Shown piece after piece: positions 44,947 through 57,600 of a stretch of DNA of 64,000 nucleotides. The stretch is from Bombyx mori. Taxonomy: Eukaryota; Arthropoda; Insecta; Lepidoptera; Bombycidae. A model generated the notes under the pieces. It did not search any database. It worked only from the letters and a program-made list of their open reading frames with translations, and had not been told where the DNA came from. The stretch spans positions 11,036,001 to 11,100,000 of the forward strand of contig NC_085124.1 of NCBI RefSeq assembly GCF_030269925.1, in the 5' to 3' direction. A program made the translations under genes and the position numbers. Positions within the stretch are counted from its first letter, which is position 1, and each line of letters starts with the position of its first letter.

Positions 44947-46162
44947 ATATTTTCATCAAAAAGTAAAATTTAAAATAAAATATTTAAACATAGTACGACA
45001 TGCAAGCGTGAAATTGTGGCAACACTAACGTTACAGACGTTTAAAACGCGGGGGTTGCCACATTCCCGTCACAATACAATACGTAAACAGAACTAAAACG
45101 TGTCACCTTAATAATAATAATAATGTGTAATTCAGATATATGTACGTATAGCTTACAAAAAATAACAATCGTGTAATTGGCAGTTAATAAAAATAATTTG
45201 AAAAAAAAAAAAAATTAAGACATTACAGTATAAGCACTTGAGGCTCAAGCGTTAATAATAATTACAAATCTGAATACGTTACTGACGTGTTGGAAGTCGC
45301 TGGTCGCGGCACGGCGGGGCGCCTCTACATCTCTACTCATTTCATACATTAACCAACTATCTATTAGATAAATGTTATAATATTAATAATTTAAATGCTG
45401 CGTTGAAGTGAACAGCGACACTCACACGTCACAAAGAAGACACTTTAAATATGGAAAATATCTCTAATACGAGCAGCTTAATTACACAACTCATATTGCT
45501 TCTGGAAAGCAGTCGATAATGTGAAAAGTCAATGAACTCGGTGTCCTAATGAATTTAAATGCGGTCGCTATCGCGGTTTTCAGCCAAATTTTACATTTAA
45601 AAACGAAACAATTAAACACCATCAGAACAGAGGATTGGTCGAAAGTTATAAATCTTCAAAGAATCGTTTTGAATCAATATTATTTTCTAGTCAAACAAAA
45701 CGTACATTAAAACTACCTCCATTTTATATATATATAAATATTTCAATCATAGTCATTTATATTTTATCTGAATTCAAAGACTTATTTTAATAAATAGCGT
45801 CGCATTTAGATTTTTTTTTTTATAATTAATAATATATTTAATAATATGTAATTTGATAAAACTTTTTTTTTTTTTTTTGTTAAATATAATTTATTAATTT
45901 TATTAATCAAACGCGGGTGGGATCGTTCGCGCTCGGATAAAATCTATTTTTCGATACGAAACAATAAATATAGAAGGCGTTTCATACATGCAAAATCGAA
46001 CATTCAACGTTTTGTTTTGTACGCAACGCGAGATACAACGTTGCCGGCGGCGAAGCTTGCAAGCGTCGGAAGATCGACCGTCGCGCGACCCGTGCCTCCG
46101 GTACCGGGTACCGCACGGGCGCCGAGGTCGACGACCCCTCATCTCTCGACTCGACGATTTAG
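44941..46162 (-). other. Candidate distal 3' UTR exon of beta-spectrin or an unknown transcript
   Basis: The minus strand shows a good acceptor at 46163 (pyrimidine-rich, ending GTTTCAG), a GC-rich first 180 bp, then about 1 kb of repeat-free AT-rich sequence ending at AATAAA (44941-44946). The lack of dispersed repeats over 1.2 kb is unusual here. No canonical AATAAA was seen within about 330 bp after the beta-spectrin stop, so splicing to this exon is possible. A 92-codon Arg-rich frame is open in it, but I see no protein family. Confidence 0.35.
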
Positions 46163-46382
46163 CTGAAACGACAAACAACACTATTAGCTTATCGATATGT
46201 GTACGTTAATGTAACTCTGTCGTGACGTCCCTAGGTAACTACCAATCAGATTAGATTGTGAGGATTTAACTGACAGAGGGAAGATCTTCCACCGAGCGAG
46301 TGATATTGCTCGGTAAGCCGACGGTCCAAATGTTGTTTATCGAATCTTATATACTGGGTGTTAGAAGACCGCTACCGAAAAC

Positions 46383-46743
46383 GAAGACAGACGATAGTAC
46401 TAATGCCACCTTTGATGATGGGACGAAGAAAAAATCGATCCTGATTTTTTTTAAAACATATTTTTAAAACGTATTATTAGCATTGTTTACGCTCCATCAT
46501 TTTAGTTCAGCTAAATGAAAAGATAGTTTGATAAAAAAATACATTACTAAAAAAAACCAGCAATGAAACATAAAATAAAAAACAGTTGATGCTCGGATCA
46601 ACGAACGCACGGGCGCGGCGCGGCGCAGACTCGCGCGTTCGCACAAATACTCATTTTTACTCACTCATTTTACACATTCAAGATTAAAATTTGTCCAAAT
46701 AACTCTATCATCAAAAGTGTCATTAGTACTATCGTCTGCCTTC
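46383..46743. repeat. 361-bp unit with 38-bp inverted ends (MITE-like)
   Basis: Arms at 46383-46420 and 46706-46743 differ at about 4 of 38 positions; both share CAGACGATAGTACTAATG. A GC-rich stretch (46605-46650) lies inside. No clear target duplication; the right arm abuts a LINE A piece. Confidence 0.75.
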
Positions 46744-46747
46744 ATTA

Positions 46748-46895
46748 ACCCATAGACACAGCTCACTGAGTTTCTCGCCGGATCTTCTCAGTGAGTAGCG
46801 TTTCCGATCCGGTGGTAGATTCTGCGAAGCACTGCTTTTGCTAGGACCAGTGTTAGCAACACTCCGGTTTCAGCCCCGTGAGCTTTCCGTGAGCC
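46748..46895 (+). mobile_element. LINE A tail fragment
   Basis: From AACCCATAGACACAGCTCAC through GTTTCAGCCCCGTGAGC, truncated at the 3' end. It directly abuts the inverted repeat ending at 46743. Confidence 0.7.
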
Positions 46896-47329
46896 GCCGA
46901 ACCAAAGTCTCTATTGCTTTAGGATAATGGCTATCCCAGTAAGGAAGATTTTGTTATACAGGAGTCTATAGCGCGACCCTCTTCGAAAAATTATGACGTC
47001 AACAAACAGACAGGAGCAAGGGAGATATGTGAGATTTAAACAAAGCGAATTTTACCATATTTGGTAGATAGCAATGTCTATGTCGTTTTATTAAAAAAAA
47101 CGTTACAAATAAATAATTAGACGACACTCTTATTGCAGTTTCAAAAAGCGGTCCCGATATTTTTTTTTAAGCAAGCCAGAAATTATATTATGACTAATTA
47201 CGATGCTGAAATATATTTTTAAAGTTTATGTTTTTCCGTATGGTATTTGAAATTAATCATTTTAGTATACTATCCGATGATAGAATATTTTATTAGGTAA
47301 TTTCATCGTTTGTATTCATTTTGTTTTCT

Positions 47330-47508
47330 ATTTCTTTCTTAGATTTGTGAACGACATAACGGCTCGCCTGGTGTTAAGTTGTTACCAGAGTCCATTGACA
47401 TCAATAAAGTGAATGCCGAAGTCTGTTATATCTGTCTGCGTCACGGTAGAAATAGGCAGAGTGGTGGTACCTACCCCTGGGGAAATCAGAAGACGCCTTA
47501 CCACCATT
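47330..47508 (-). mobile_element. Bm1 SINE, diverged
   Basis: Reverse Bm1 body with deletions; recognisable by CCTGGTGTTAAG, GTAGAAATAGGCAGAGTGGT and CCTTACCACCA. Confidence 0.7.
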
Positions 47509-48039
47509 GAAGTATAAAGTTATCAAATCCTAAGCGAATCATTAAGACCCCGATTCCATTAATTACCTTCTATGTTCATTTTAATTAAAAAAAAGTCTAA
47601 ATGATGAATAAATTAATTTCTTAAATAAAGGATATTTTTAAGCAATCGATCAAACTGAATCGATATCATGATCTAACGAAACAATGATCGATGAGTACGC
47701 GATAGACATCTGGGGACATCAATAATTAATCGAAGTTTTATCATAAATACTAATTTTTTTGACCTGAGATTATGTAAGTAATGCAAAAAAATTAATTATT
47801 TCGCTTGATAATTCCGTAATTATATGATCAAATAAATTTGTTGAGGCGCCAAATAAAAAATAATAAAATGTAACCTACGAAACAAAAGTACAAAAAACGC
47901 TATAGGCGTAAATAAAAAAACAAAATAGAGAATTTTCACATATAAAATATTTTTTAAATATTTACTAACAATCACGCCACGTTAACTAGTCCCGTGCTAA
48001 GTTCGTAAAGAACTTGTGTTACAAGTACCAGATAACGGT

Positions 48040-48205
48040 AATAAATATAATATTTTTATTATACACATACACATATTTAATATACATCCATAACCCTGGA
48101 AAAGACATTTATATTTATCATACAAATATCTTTCCTTGGCGGGATTCGAACCCGCGACCCCCTTGTGTAGTGACTATGTCACTTACCACTACACCAGACG
48201 GCCGT
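48040..48205 (-). mobile_element. tRNA-derived SINE, not Bm1
   Basis: The minus strand has a tRNA-like head with box A TGGTGTAGTGG and box B GGTTCGAATCC, then TATTTGTATGATAAATATAA and GGGTTATGGATGTATATT. The acceptor stem does not pair, so it is not a working tRNA gene. Confidence 0.65.
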
Positions 48206-48395
48206 TTAATAAAAACTTAATAAGAATTGTAATTTCTAGATTGATACCGAAATCACATCATCAATTAAATTCTATACATGAATATTGAAATATTAATGGA
48301 AATTACAAAATAAGTACAACCTTAGACGCGCTACCAAATTTGCTATACGATTTAAACATTTCAAATCGAGGTAGATGTGCCGTGTATAGAACTTT

Positions 48396-48635
48396 ACTGG
48401 TGCTAGGACCTCTTGTGAGTCCTCACGAGTAGGTACCACCACCCTGCTTATTTCTGCCGTGAAGCAGTAATGCGTTTCGGTTTGAAGGGTGGAGCAGCCG
48501 TTGTAACTATACTGAGACCTTAAAATTTATATCTCAAGGTAGGTGGCAGCATTTACGTTGTAGATGTCTGTGGGCTCCGGTAACCACTTAACACCAGGTG
48601 AGCTCGTCCACCCAACTAAGCAATATATAAAAAAA
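48396..48635 (+). mobile_element. Bm1 SINE, 5'-truncated
   Basis: Body and A tail with minor changes, immediately before a LINE B tail. Confidence 0.87.
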
Positions 48636-48667
48636 GTAAGTTGTTTTCCATTTATTAACACAGGCTT

Positions 48668-49095
48668 TTTGTTATGATTGAAGGATTACTGGTGGCCCGG
48701 AGGTCTTTTCAGTTTCACCAGGACAGGTTTGCGAGCAAAGGCTCAGCCAGGAGGGGTGGGATTTGCTAACAGCTGCCCGAGCGCCTCCAAAGGAGACCTA
48801 ACAACTCAAGAGCAACTGCTTCGCGAATGAATCTACTACCGGATCGGAATCGCGACCCGCTGAGAAGATCCGACGAGAAGCTCAACGAGCTGATGCATGG
48901 GTTAGGTTGCACGTCGAACTCTTTGTCAAGTTCGACGAGTACGGTTACAGGTCCTTAAGCCTGCTCCTAGTGTTAGAGCTGAAGGCGTCTAATGCAAGAG
49001 TTACTGGATCTGATGGATCCGTAAGGACGTGTCTAGGGTGTCGACGGTGACTGGCTTCTGCATGAGCAGGATTTGGGAGTAGTCAGCTGCGGCAA
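48668..49095 (-). mobile_element. LINE B 3' end, long copy
   Basis: From TTATGATTGAAGGATTACTG through the tail into the antisense coding end (GATCTGATGGATCCGTAAGG). The longest well-preserved B copy. Confidence 0.8.
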
Positions 49096-49109
49096 CCACA
49101 CAGGCTATC

Positions 49110-49285
49110 ATCAGTGAGCAGAGGCTATTTCAGCTTCTCCTTGACGTGTAGGTGAGCTCACGGGGCTCAAACCGGAGTGTTGCTAACACTGGCCCTAGCA
49201 AAAGAGCAGTGTTTCGCAGAATCTACCACCGGATCCAAAACGCTACCCACTGAGAAGATCCGGCGAGAAACTCAGTGGGATAAAG
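49110..49285 (-). mobile_element. LINE A tail next to a LINE B end
   Basis: Antisense tail from AGAGGCTATTTCAGCTTCTC to GAAACTCAGTGGGAT, joined to the 5' side of an antisense LINE B copy. Confidence 0.7.
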
Positions 49286-50261
49286 CGTACTCTCGCTTAC
49301 ACTATTAGCTACCATGCACATGCTTCTATTGTTGAAACAAATTAGTTTAATAATAATCAAAACCGCCAATAGTTTCGTGGCGAAAACAAAAACATGCATA
49401 ATTAAATAATACATCAAACTTTATCATAATTAAATGTCAAAATCGTGAATTAAACATGTAAGAAAGAAAAAAAACTTTTACTAAACTAGAGATATCTATA
49501 TGTACACCCTGTATATAATAATAGTAATAACAACCATACGGGGTCGTAGATATAGAGATCAATGGGTGTATAAATCCACCCTGTATAATTAGATGGATAT
49601 TTCAGTAAAATGGCAAAATAAAATCAGTGAAGCACACTCATTTTACTAAATATCTATCTTAAACCAAATTAAATAATAATCGACTGCTGTTTCAATGCAA
49701 CTTAAATCCGAAGCGTTAATGTAATTATGATAGAACAACACTTGTAATTCCTACAACAGATACCATCGTATCAATAAAACATTTAACATTAGTTGTGCTC
49801 AATTTTCACTATCATTATTAGTAGCCAGAGTAAGTGATTGCTTGTGTAACACTTGGTTTACAAAATATCACACTTTAGAGTCCCTCGAATATTCCCATAT
49901 ACAAACCTTAGAGCGCGAACCGTCGATAAATCAACGGTCTATTAATGCGTATACAGTGCGGAGCGTCAGAATACCGACTATTGCGCAGTTTGAATATAGG
50001 TATTAAGTATTTTTAATAGCTTAATAACATTTATAAATAAACATTTAATATTGTTTTTGAAGTTTGAATTTAACAATGATTTTTGTATTTTTAAGTAAAA
50101 GTTTTATGAGGTATTTTTTTTTCGAAAATCCTTTAGCAATTACTTAAACACTAAAAGGGTTAATTAGTATCTCTAGGCATTCCACATCACGGGAAAAGTA
50201 TGTGTGCCATCTACCAGACAATCGCTGCCGGTATTTGTTTAGGCATATAAATAGTATAGTT

Positions 50262-50385
50262 TTTTTTTATTGCTCTTGTAGGCAGACGAGCATACGGCCC
50301 ACCTGATGGTGAGTGATTACCGTCGCCCATGGATGTCAGCAATACCAGGGACAGAGCCCAGCCCCTGCCTACTGTAATACTACTA
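50262..50385 (-). mobile_element. LINE C 3' tail
   Basis: T run then ATTGCTCTTGTAGGCAGACG to AGCCCCTGCCTACTGTAATA. Confidence 0.7.
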
Positions 50386-50865
50386 TATATAACGTAACTA
50401 ATATAACTACTATATATACGTAATAGTATACTACGTAGTATAGTACAATACTACGTAAATATATAATATTATACTTATTGTATACCAATTAGTGTTATCT
50501 TTATTTTATATTTAGCGTATCTCAGAGAGTATTATCGAATTCTTTCGCCGTGCAATCATAATGTTAAGACTTGTGGACAAATTTTAATTATCGAAGTATC
50601 CAGAATGCAATCAAGATAAAAGTTTTTGCTGGTTTTGAAATTATCTTGACAAATTAATTTCGCATAAGCTTTTAATTGCATTTCACAGTTCGTCTGACAT
50701 TAAGAAATGCCAAATCATGTTTTAAACATGAGGTCAAAGTCGACAATAACAACCGTTCTACCTTTCAAGCCAGAAATTTCGCTTCACAGTAAGAAATACA
50801 GGATGCTGATACCTACCCGTGCCGGCTCATTATATTCTTAACCATAAGATTTTACTATAATAAAT

Positions 50866-51109
50866 ACTGGTGGTAGGACCTCTTGTGAGTCCGCGCGGGT
50901 GGGTACCACCGCCCTGCCTATTTCTGCCGTGAAGCAGTAATGCGTTTCGGTTTGAAGGGTGGGGCAGCCGTTGTAACTATACTTGAGACCTTAGAACTTA
51001 TATCTCAAGATGGGTGGCGCATTTACGTTGTGGATGTCTATGGGCTCCAATAACCACTTAACACCAGGTGGGCTGTGAGCTCGTCCACCCATCTAAGCAA
51101 TAAAAAAAA
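50866..51109 (+). mobile_element. Bm1 SINE, 5'-truncated
   Basis: One of the best-preserved truncated copies, about 330 bp past the beta-spectrin stop codon. A decayed reverse copy lies just before it (about 50720-50845). Confidence 0.9.
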
Positions 51110-51437
51110 TGAAAAAATTAATAATTTTTTTGTCATCAATATTGATTGAATACTATTATTTTATCGTGAAATATTTCGTGTACACATGTCGCGGACTCTT
51201 TATCTTAGAATAATCGGTCTGCGGAATTTTGACACCCGTATCGAACGACGTTCTTTTATAGGAACTGACCGCTCTATAGATTTCAGTGTTCTGAGATTTT
51301 TCAAGTACAATTAGATAAATGAATATTTGACTTGTACTTAGATAAAAATTGAGCACATAAAACCGAAAGATTAGGGGGGTAGGTATTACAAGTGTCGTTC
51401 GCGCTGCACCCGAGTACACACATGCGGTTAATGGCGG

Positions 51438-51645
51438 TTAGGGCGCGTATAGGAAGGAGAGCGTGCGGACTGACTTCTTCTTGAGCGTGAAGAAGGAGCG
51501 TCGCTTGGGCTCGGCGTTGGCGGGCGCGGGCAGCGTGTGCGAGCGCGCGGCCGGCGCCTGCGTGCGCGCCCGCAGCGACTCCAGCCACCACGACATCTCC
51601 GCCTCGTCGTGCGCCTGCAGCAGGAACTCCGCGCCGCTCGACAGC
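51438..51645 (-). CDS. beta-Spec: Beta-spectrin terminal coding exon
   Basis: Acceptor TTGCAG. It encodes the end of the PH domain ([20 protein letters not shown]) and the tail [10 protein letters not shown], then [11 protein letters not shown] and TAA. The exon is GC-rich. A GTCAGT inside the KKK codons could act as a weak alternative donor. Confidence 0.88.
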
Positions 51646-54600
51646 CTGCAACACGTAAACACCCAACACTTTTAAGCGCGCTCTACACTCCCACCGAGAC
51701 GCCTTGGCCAATTTTTTTATTTTTTTATTGCCCTTGTAGGCAGACGAGCACGGACCGTGTACCTAATAGGTAGGGGAAAAAACATTAAGTAAAGGGTACG
51801 TAATTAAATAACTGAATTTTATAACTAGTTAAGTCGCATTAAAGTTTAAATGGTCAATATGAAACTAAATAAAAAAATATTTTTAGAAAAAAAACAGGCT
51901 TGTATAGAAAGCCGAGCCAAACATTTTTTTTATTGCCCGTTTAGACAGACGAGCACACGGCCCACCTGATAGTACGTGGTTACTGTCGCCCCCATAGATG
52001 TCAGCAATACCAGGGGCAAAACCAAGCCGCGGCCTACCTTTTGCCAAGACATGACCACATCGAGAGCGTCCCTCCACATTCCCACTCACGCATTGCCCGT
52101 TTCGTGTGCTTAGTGCGAGTCTTATACCGTTCTCGATAGGCGTAAAAGTTAGCTCATATATTTGTATGGAATGGGATCGTTTGCCTACTTTTGCCGTTTG
52201 GGACTCTGGAATAATCGAGACGGCAGTGTGGAGGCCGCTTTACATTCATCCGTAGCAACGATACGATAAGTATTAATGTGCACGGTAAAGACAGAATAAA
52301 ATTAACTAAAAATCGTAAAGAGATACCTAGTCACGATAATAATTATAATTCCATCAAAATAAAGAGCCACACTTTTAGGCATTACGTTACTACTTCTTTT
52401 ATAATTTCTTTAGTACGGATTTATTCAAATTGAATCAACTATTTTCTATGGATTCATTTACCTAGTAGCGTGACAGGAAAATATGGCGAGTTTAATCGGA
52501 ACACAATTGTAGTATGAATGAATATACATTACAAATGACATCCGCAACACAAGAAAAAAAATCAACCGCAAACATTTTTATTCAAAAAGTTTAAGGAATT
52601 TCGCCGAGACCAAAATATCTTCTCTATATATCTAAAGGCAACTATGCATTTAACGTCGTATTATCGATGTTCCATCGCCTTCACGTCTGAAGGAAGGAAG
52701 CGACGTCATCACAAGATCGACGGTAGTCTTCTATCCTGCACTAACACGAGGCACGCACCTGAGACGGAAGACGTGCTTCTTCTTGGTGTAGTTGGCTGCC
52801 ACCTCTACGACCGCCCCGTTGAGGTCCAGAGGGCTCTCCCCGCGCCAGTACTGTTCCGGCGACGACTTGTAGCTCTTCTGGTCCTTGTAGAACGACATGC
52901 GGCCGTCTTTGGCCACAACGTAAAGCTTATCCCAAGACCTGTGCGAAGATAAACATTTGTTTTACTCATTGCTTAGATCGGTGGACGAGCTCATGGCCCA
53001 CCTAATGTTAAGTGGTTACCGGAGCCCATAGACATCTACAACGTAAATGCCGCCACCCACCTTTGGATGAGTTTTAAGGTATAGTTACAACGGCTGCCCT
53101 ACCCTTCAAACCGAAACGCATTATTACTCACAAGAGATCCTACCACCAGTTTTATTTTGATTATCAAAGTTATTGTAGTACGATCCGTATCTTAATAACA
53201 AGCAGCGGCTAAGTAAAGTGAGGAGATGTGATGTAATATTAAAGCAATATCTAATTTTATTAATCTTTACCATATGGTGAATTTAAACATTATAATTTTA
53301 TTTTATTTTTGAGACTGAATTACTATTTTAATATATTTATAATTAATGTCCGTAACACAAAAAAATAAAGAATGGAAGGTTATCATAGTGTGGGTGTGTT
53401 ATGCGAAAAGAACGATCGTATGGCCAAAAAGATCCTGGGTGTGAATGTAGACTCTAATGTGAGGAGAGGACATCCTAAAATGACTTGACAGTCTGTATAA
53501 AAGGGATGGTGTGAGTGTAGAGATGACGTATGATAGACCTGAATAAAAAAGAGGGCATTCTGCACCGACCTCACTTATTCGAATAAGGGTAAGAAAAAGA
53601 AGAGTGCATTGCTATTTTAAGCTCGTGGCATGCCGTGAGCACTCCCAAGTCAGTAGGTAGGCAGCGGCTTGGCTCTGCCCCCGGCATTGCTGAAGTCCAT
53701 TGACGACGGTAACCACTCACCATCAGGCGGGCCGTATGCTCGTCTGCCTACAAGGGTAATCTATACTAATATTATAAAGCTGAAGAGTTTGTTTGTTTGA
53801 AGGATCTAATCTCAGGAACTACTGGTCCGATTTGAAAAATTATTTCAGTGTTAGATAGCCCATTTGTCGAGGAAGGCTATAGGCTATAAAATCACGCTAA
53901 GACCAATGCAAGCGGAGCACCAATAAATAATGTTTCAAAATCGTTTTTTTTTCCTTTTGAGAGCATCCGCTGCGTGCGCTGCGGAAACGGTTAAAGTTGG
54001 GCTAAAGTAATGTATGAGAGAATTGTTCCCCTTTAAAAGATCTAAACAAAAGTCTGCGACAGCATATGCTTATATATTAAGGTTGGGTGGTAAGAGGCGG
54101 GTAAAATTTAGCGTTATGCCAAAGTAACTATTCCACGCGGAAGAAGTCGCGGGCAAAAGCTAGTAAAAAAAAATATCCGCGGAAGAAGTCGCGGGTAAAA
54201 GCTAGTAAAAAAAATATCCATAGATTACTTACCGATTAGAAGCCCGTTTGGCGGCGGATTCCCATTCGTGTTTCCGTACCAGAGTTCCCTCGACCCCTTC
54301 ATCTTCGCTGGCTGGACTGGCTCCCTCTAAACATCACATTTCATTAACCAAGATTCACAATGAAGGCCTGACACGCTCACACGACGACATCAGAATAATA
54401 AAAATCGATGAAAATGCGATAATATCGACGTTCGTGTACTCCCCTAAGACTCAGGGGGGTTGGGGGAGGGGGCTGCGAATAAAAAAATTAGGACTTTTCC
54501 ATGAAAATCGTTCCTTAAATATAATACCTTCGATATTGATTCCGTTGACATCGTTATACATTTACGATCTCGTGATGATAGGTTTGATACGAAACTATCT

Positions 54601-57600
54601 TAAGCATGTTCCTGTTTAAGGCAGTGAAAGTCGTTCATGTAAAATTGTGTTTTATTGCAACGTCGTTAAACTTATATTAACATGCGCTAACAACACAACA
54701 GCACACGCAAAGCTGGAGGACGCGGACATTCCACAGAAGTGGCGGGTCGTTGTCGCGGATGGAATATTGGATAATATAAAAAATACTTTTTAAGATATTT
54801 CAAACTTTACAATCGTTGGCATAATAACGAAGGGTGGAAGGTTATTGGTTTATGCGACATTTATCTTTGTTATTAAAGGTGCACTTTTATTTAGTATTAG
54901 CATCAATAATTCGATGTTTTTAATTGATCTTCAATTAAGTTTTACTCTATTCAAATAGCTAAATAAGGTTTTTATAGATCTTTTTTTTTAAATTTCAAAT
55001 GGCTCTACTGTAACGTTGCAAAAATTTCGCTAAAGCCAAACAGCCTATCACTCCTCGATATTAATGGGCATATCCGCATTTTTTATTATTTGTGTGTTTC
55101 TAGAATTATTCCAATCTTTCCTTCAAGTAAGACTAATTTCTTTTTAATTGTCAAATAATGTATCATCAATTGAAAATATTAGATTTCAAATGACTCTACT
55201 GCAAAGTTACAAAAATTTCGCTTATGCCAAACAGCCTATCACTCTTCGATATAAAGGGCATATCCACATGGTTTTCTTTATTATTTATGTTTGTCTATAA
55301 TTATTCCAATCGTTCCTTCAAGTAAGACTCATTTCTTTTTAATTGTCAAATAATGTACTTATCATGAATTGAAATTATTAGTTACTACGAGTATAAACAT
55401 TAATTTTTTATAGATTCTTAAACGAATTTAATTTCCATCCGCGACACTCTGCAGCCACGTTTTATACCTTCGTCGTCGCTATGATGGGAGCCCGCGATCA
55501 GCTTCTTGGCGGTGCGCCACCTGAAGCTCCTGAAGGGGGACTTGCTTCGCGACCGCGACTTCACCTTACCGGAACTCGAAGGCGTGGCGGGCGACGAACT
55601 CGATCCAGGGGCTAATCCGTGAATCCGGGGCAAGTGGTAGGGGATTTCAGCGGCATAGCGGGGCAAAGGAAGAGGATCATGGTTGGGTAATGCATTTTTT
55701 TTTTTCGTAGTAATACCGAATTGGACAAGTTTGAATAACATCGTGTGCATCATGACAGGATTTACGGATCAAAACGGGAATGAGGTAGGAATGAAACAAA
55801 AAAAAAATTTTTTTCAAAGCAACACAAAACAAAATTTGCGGTTCGCAGCGAAAACAAAAGCATTTTCATTCCAAAGGAATTTGATAAAATTTACATTAAA
55901 CAAATTTATTGTACGGTACAAAAACACAGATGTTAATTTATAATACTTAATAACATGCATTAGAAGTTAACGAACATTCTACATCGTTATTCAACATTAA
56001 TACTCATTTTAAAGCAAAAACATTCACTTACATGAGCTGTGATTCAAATTAGAATAATGAGACGGACAAATTCTAAGAAAGAACTAAAATATTTTTTTTT
56101 TAAAAATCGTGAATTATTCAAATTTAAAGCATAACTCGATTGTTCCAAACATTGATTTGTATAGGGATACTCACTGGAGAGGCGTGCGGGTTTAACCGGT
56201 GTTGGTTTCGACGTGGACTGTTGGGGGGAGGGCGGTGCGGGGGCGGCGGGGTCAGCGGGGGCGGCGAGGGCGGCGGGGTTCGGGACGGAGCTCGCCTCTG
56301 CATGCCGACACAACTACGTGCTAGTTACGACTACACTACGTGCTGGGACATGCCAACTACTAACTCTACATGCGTCCTATTACTATGCGCGCGCATCGGT
56401 CCATGGACTACAACCTCCGTCTCTCACGTCCAACTAAGTGAGTTTAGAGTGCTTGTTGAACTGATTTAAAATTTAAATCTTAATATGTCCTGAATAGTAT
56501 CTTTACCGTATTTTGTTACTACAAAATGAGTAGATATAAAAAATATAATATTTATAAATGTACTTTTAAAAAAAGTTAAAAATACACTCGCATAGTCAAA
56601 TTATAAACATTACATGCTACATTCTTTTGCATAATTCTGTATTTGAGTTAAAATTTATTTAAATTAAATTGTAGGTTTTAATATGTTTCCAGTTCCAAAT
56701 AATTTATATTTCAAATGACTAAGCACCTTATCCCTCACCATGAAATATAAGCAATTGAATGACTACAAATGTTTACAATTAACGTAATCCTTTTATTTAT
56801 AAACGCACAAGAAGCTAAAAGCCATGCACATATTGATATATGTATATATAAATGTATATAAGCAAGTTATGAAATAGAATAGTACATGAAATAGATACAC
56901 CTACCTTATACATTTTTTTTTAAATCAGCTCCTTTATAGAAAACACTTAATTGCACTAGCTAGCGTAAATATAAAATACAAAGAGAGACAGGAAGACATG
57001 AAAAAGACACAGTATCAAACCATCACCGTATTTAGCTTATTACTTATGGCGGACATATGGAAAATGTTACGTAAAAACTTCATTTTGTTTTTAAAGATGA
57101 ACGTGTGAGACATGAAATAAGAAAAAAAAAACAATCTAAAGACATATGAATGAAACGTGTGAATTTTAAAATTGATGGATATAGGATGGATGATGAGATT
57201 TAAGTGATGAAACAAATGAACCATCACCTCTGCAGTGAAAGGAAACAGTGTGTAACCAATGTGAGATGTACATACAAATCGTGCAGCAAGTAAGTGCTCA
57301 ATTTAAACTACGTTATCAAAATAACCTATTAAAATTGAAATGGGTGTCCTACAAATAACAAACACTAGTAAGAAAATAATACCGACAGTCAGAAGCTGGT
57401 ATAAAGCTGTAAATTCATTTAATCACAGTTATTTCTAAACCCCCCTTAATAAAAGTGGCGTATTATGAGCGCAGTGTTACCCGACAAAATTGAAAATACA
57501 CCCGTCAACTACCGTACAATGAAGCTCATGCCAACCGCCTGGCGATGCTATACATCTGTCAAGTTTATAAACAAGCGCTCTTATTACCTGGCTGGGAATG

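Larger units (their letters stand above)
45000..51437. other. Region between protease homologue 3 and the beta-spectrin stop
   Basis: Beyond the candidate 3' UTR exon it holds the MITE-like unit (46383-46743), a LINE A tail, a diverged Bm1, the tRNA-derived SINE, Bm1 and LINE A/B copies (48396-49285) and a LINE C tail. The stretches 47510-48040 and 49290-50260 are AT-rich with no gene seen; a short hairpin (arms near 49597 and 49654) is present. Confidence 0.5.

Noticed and set aside
45903..46181. 92-codon Arg-rich minus-strand frame
   Set aside because: No conserved domain and no plausible start; treated as part of a possible 3' UTR.
48130..48205. tRNA gene on the minus strand
   Set aside because: Boxes A and B are good, but the acceptor stem does not pair and a SINE body follows; annotated as a tRNA-derived SINE.
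51463..51773. Arg/Cys-rich plus-strand frames
   Set aside because: They are antisense shadows of the GC-rich terminal beta-spectrin exon.
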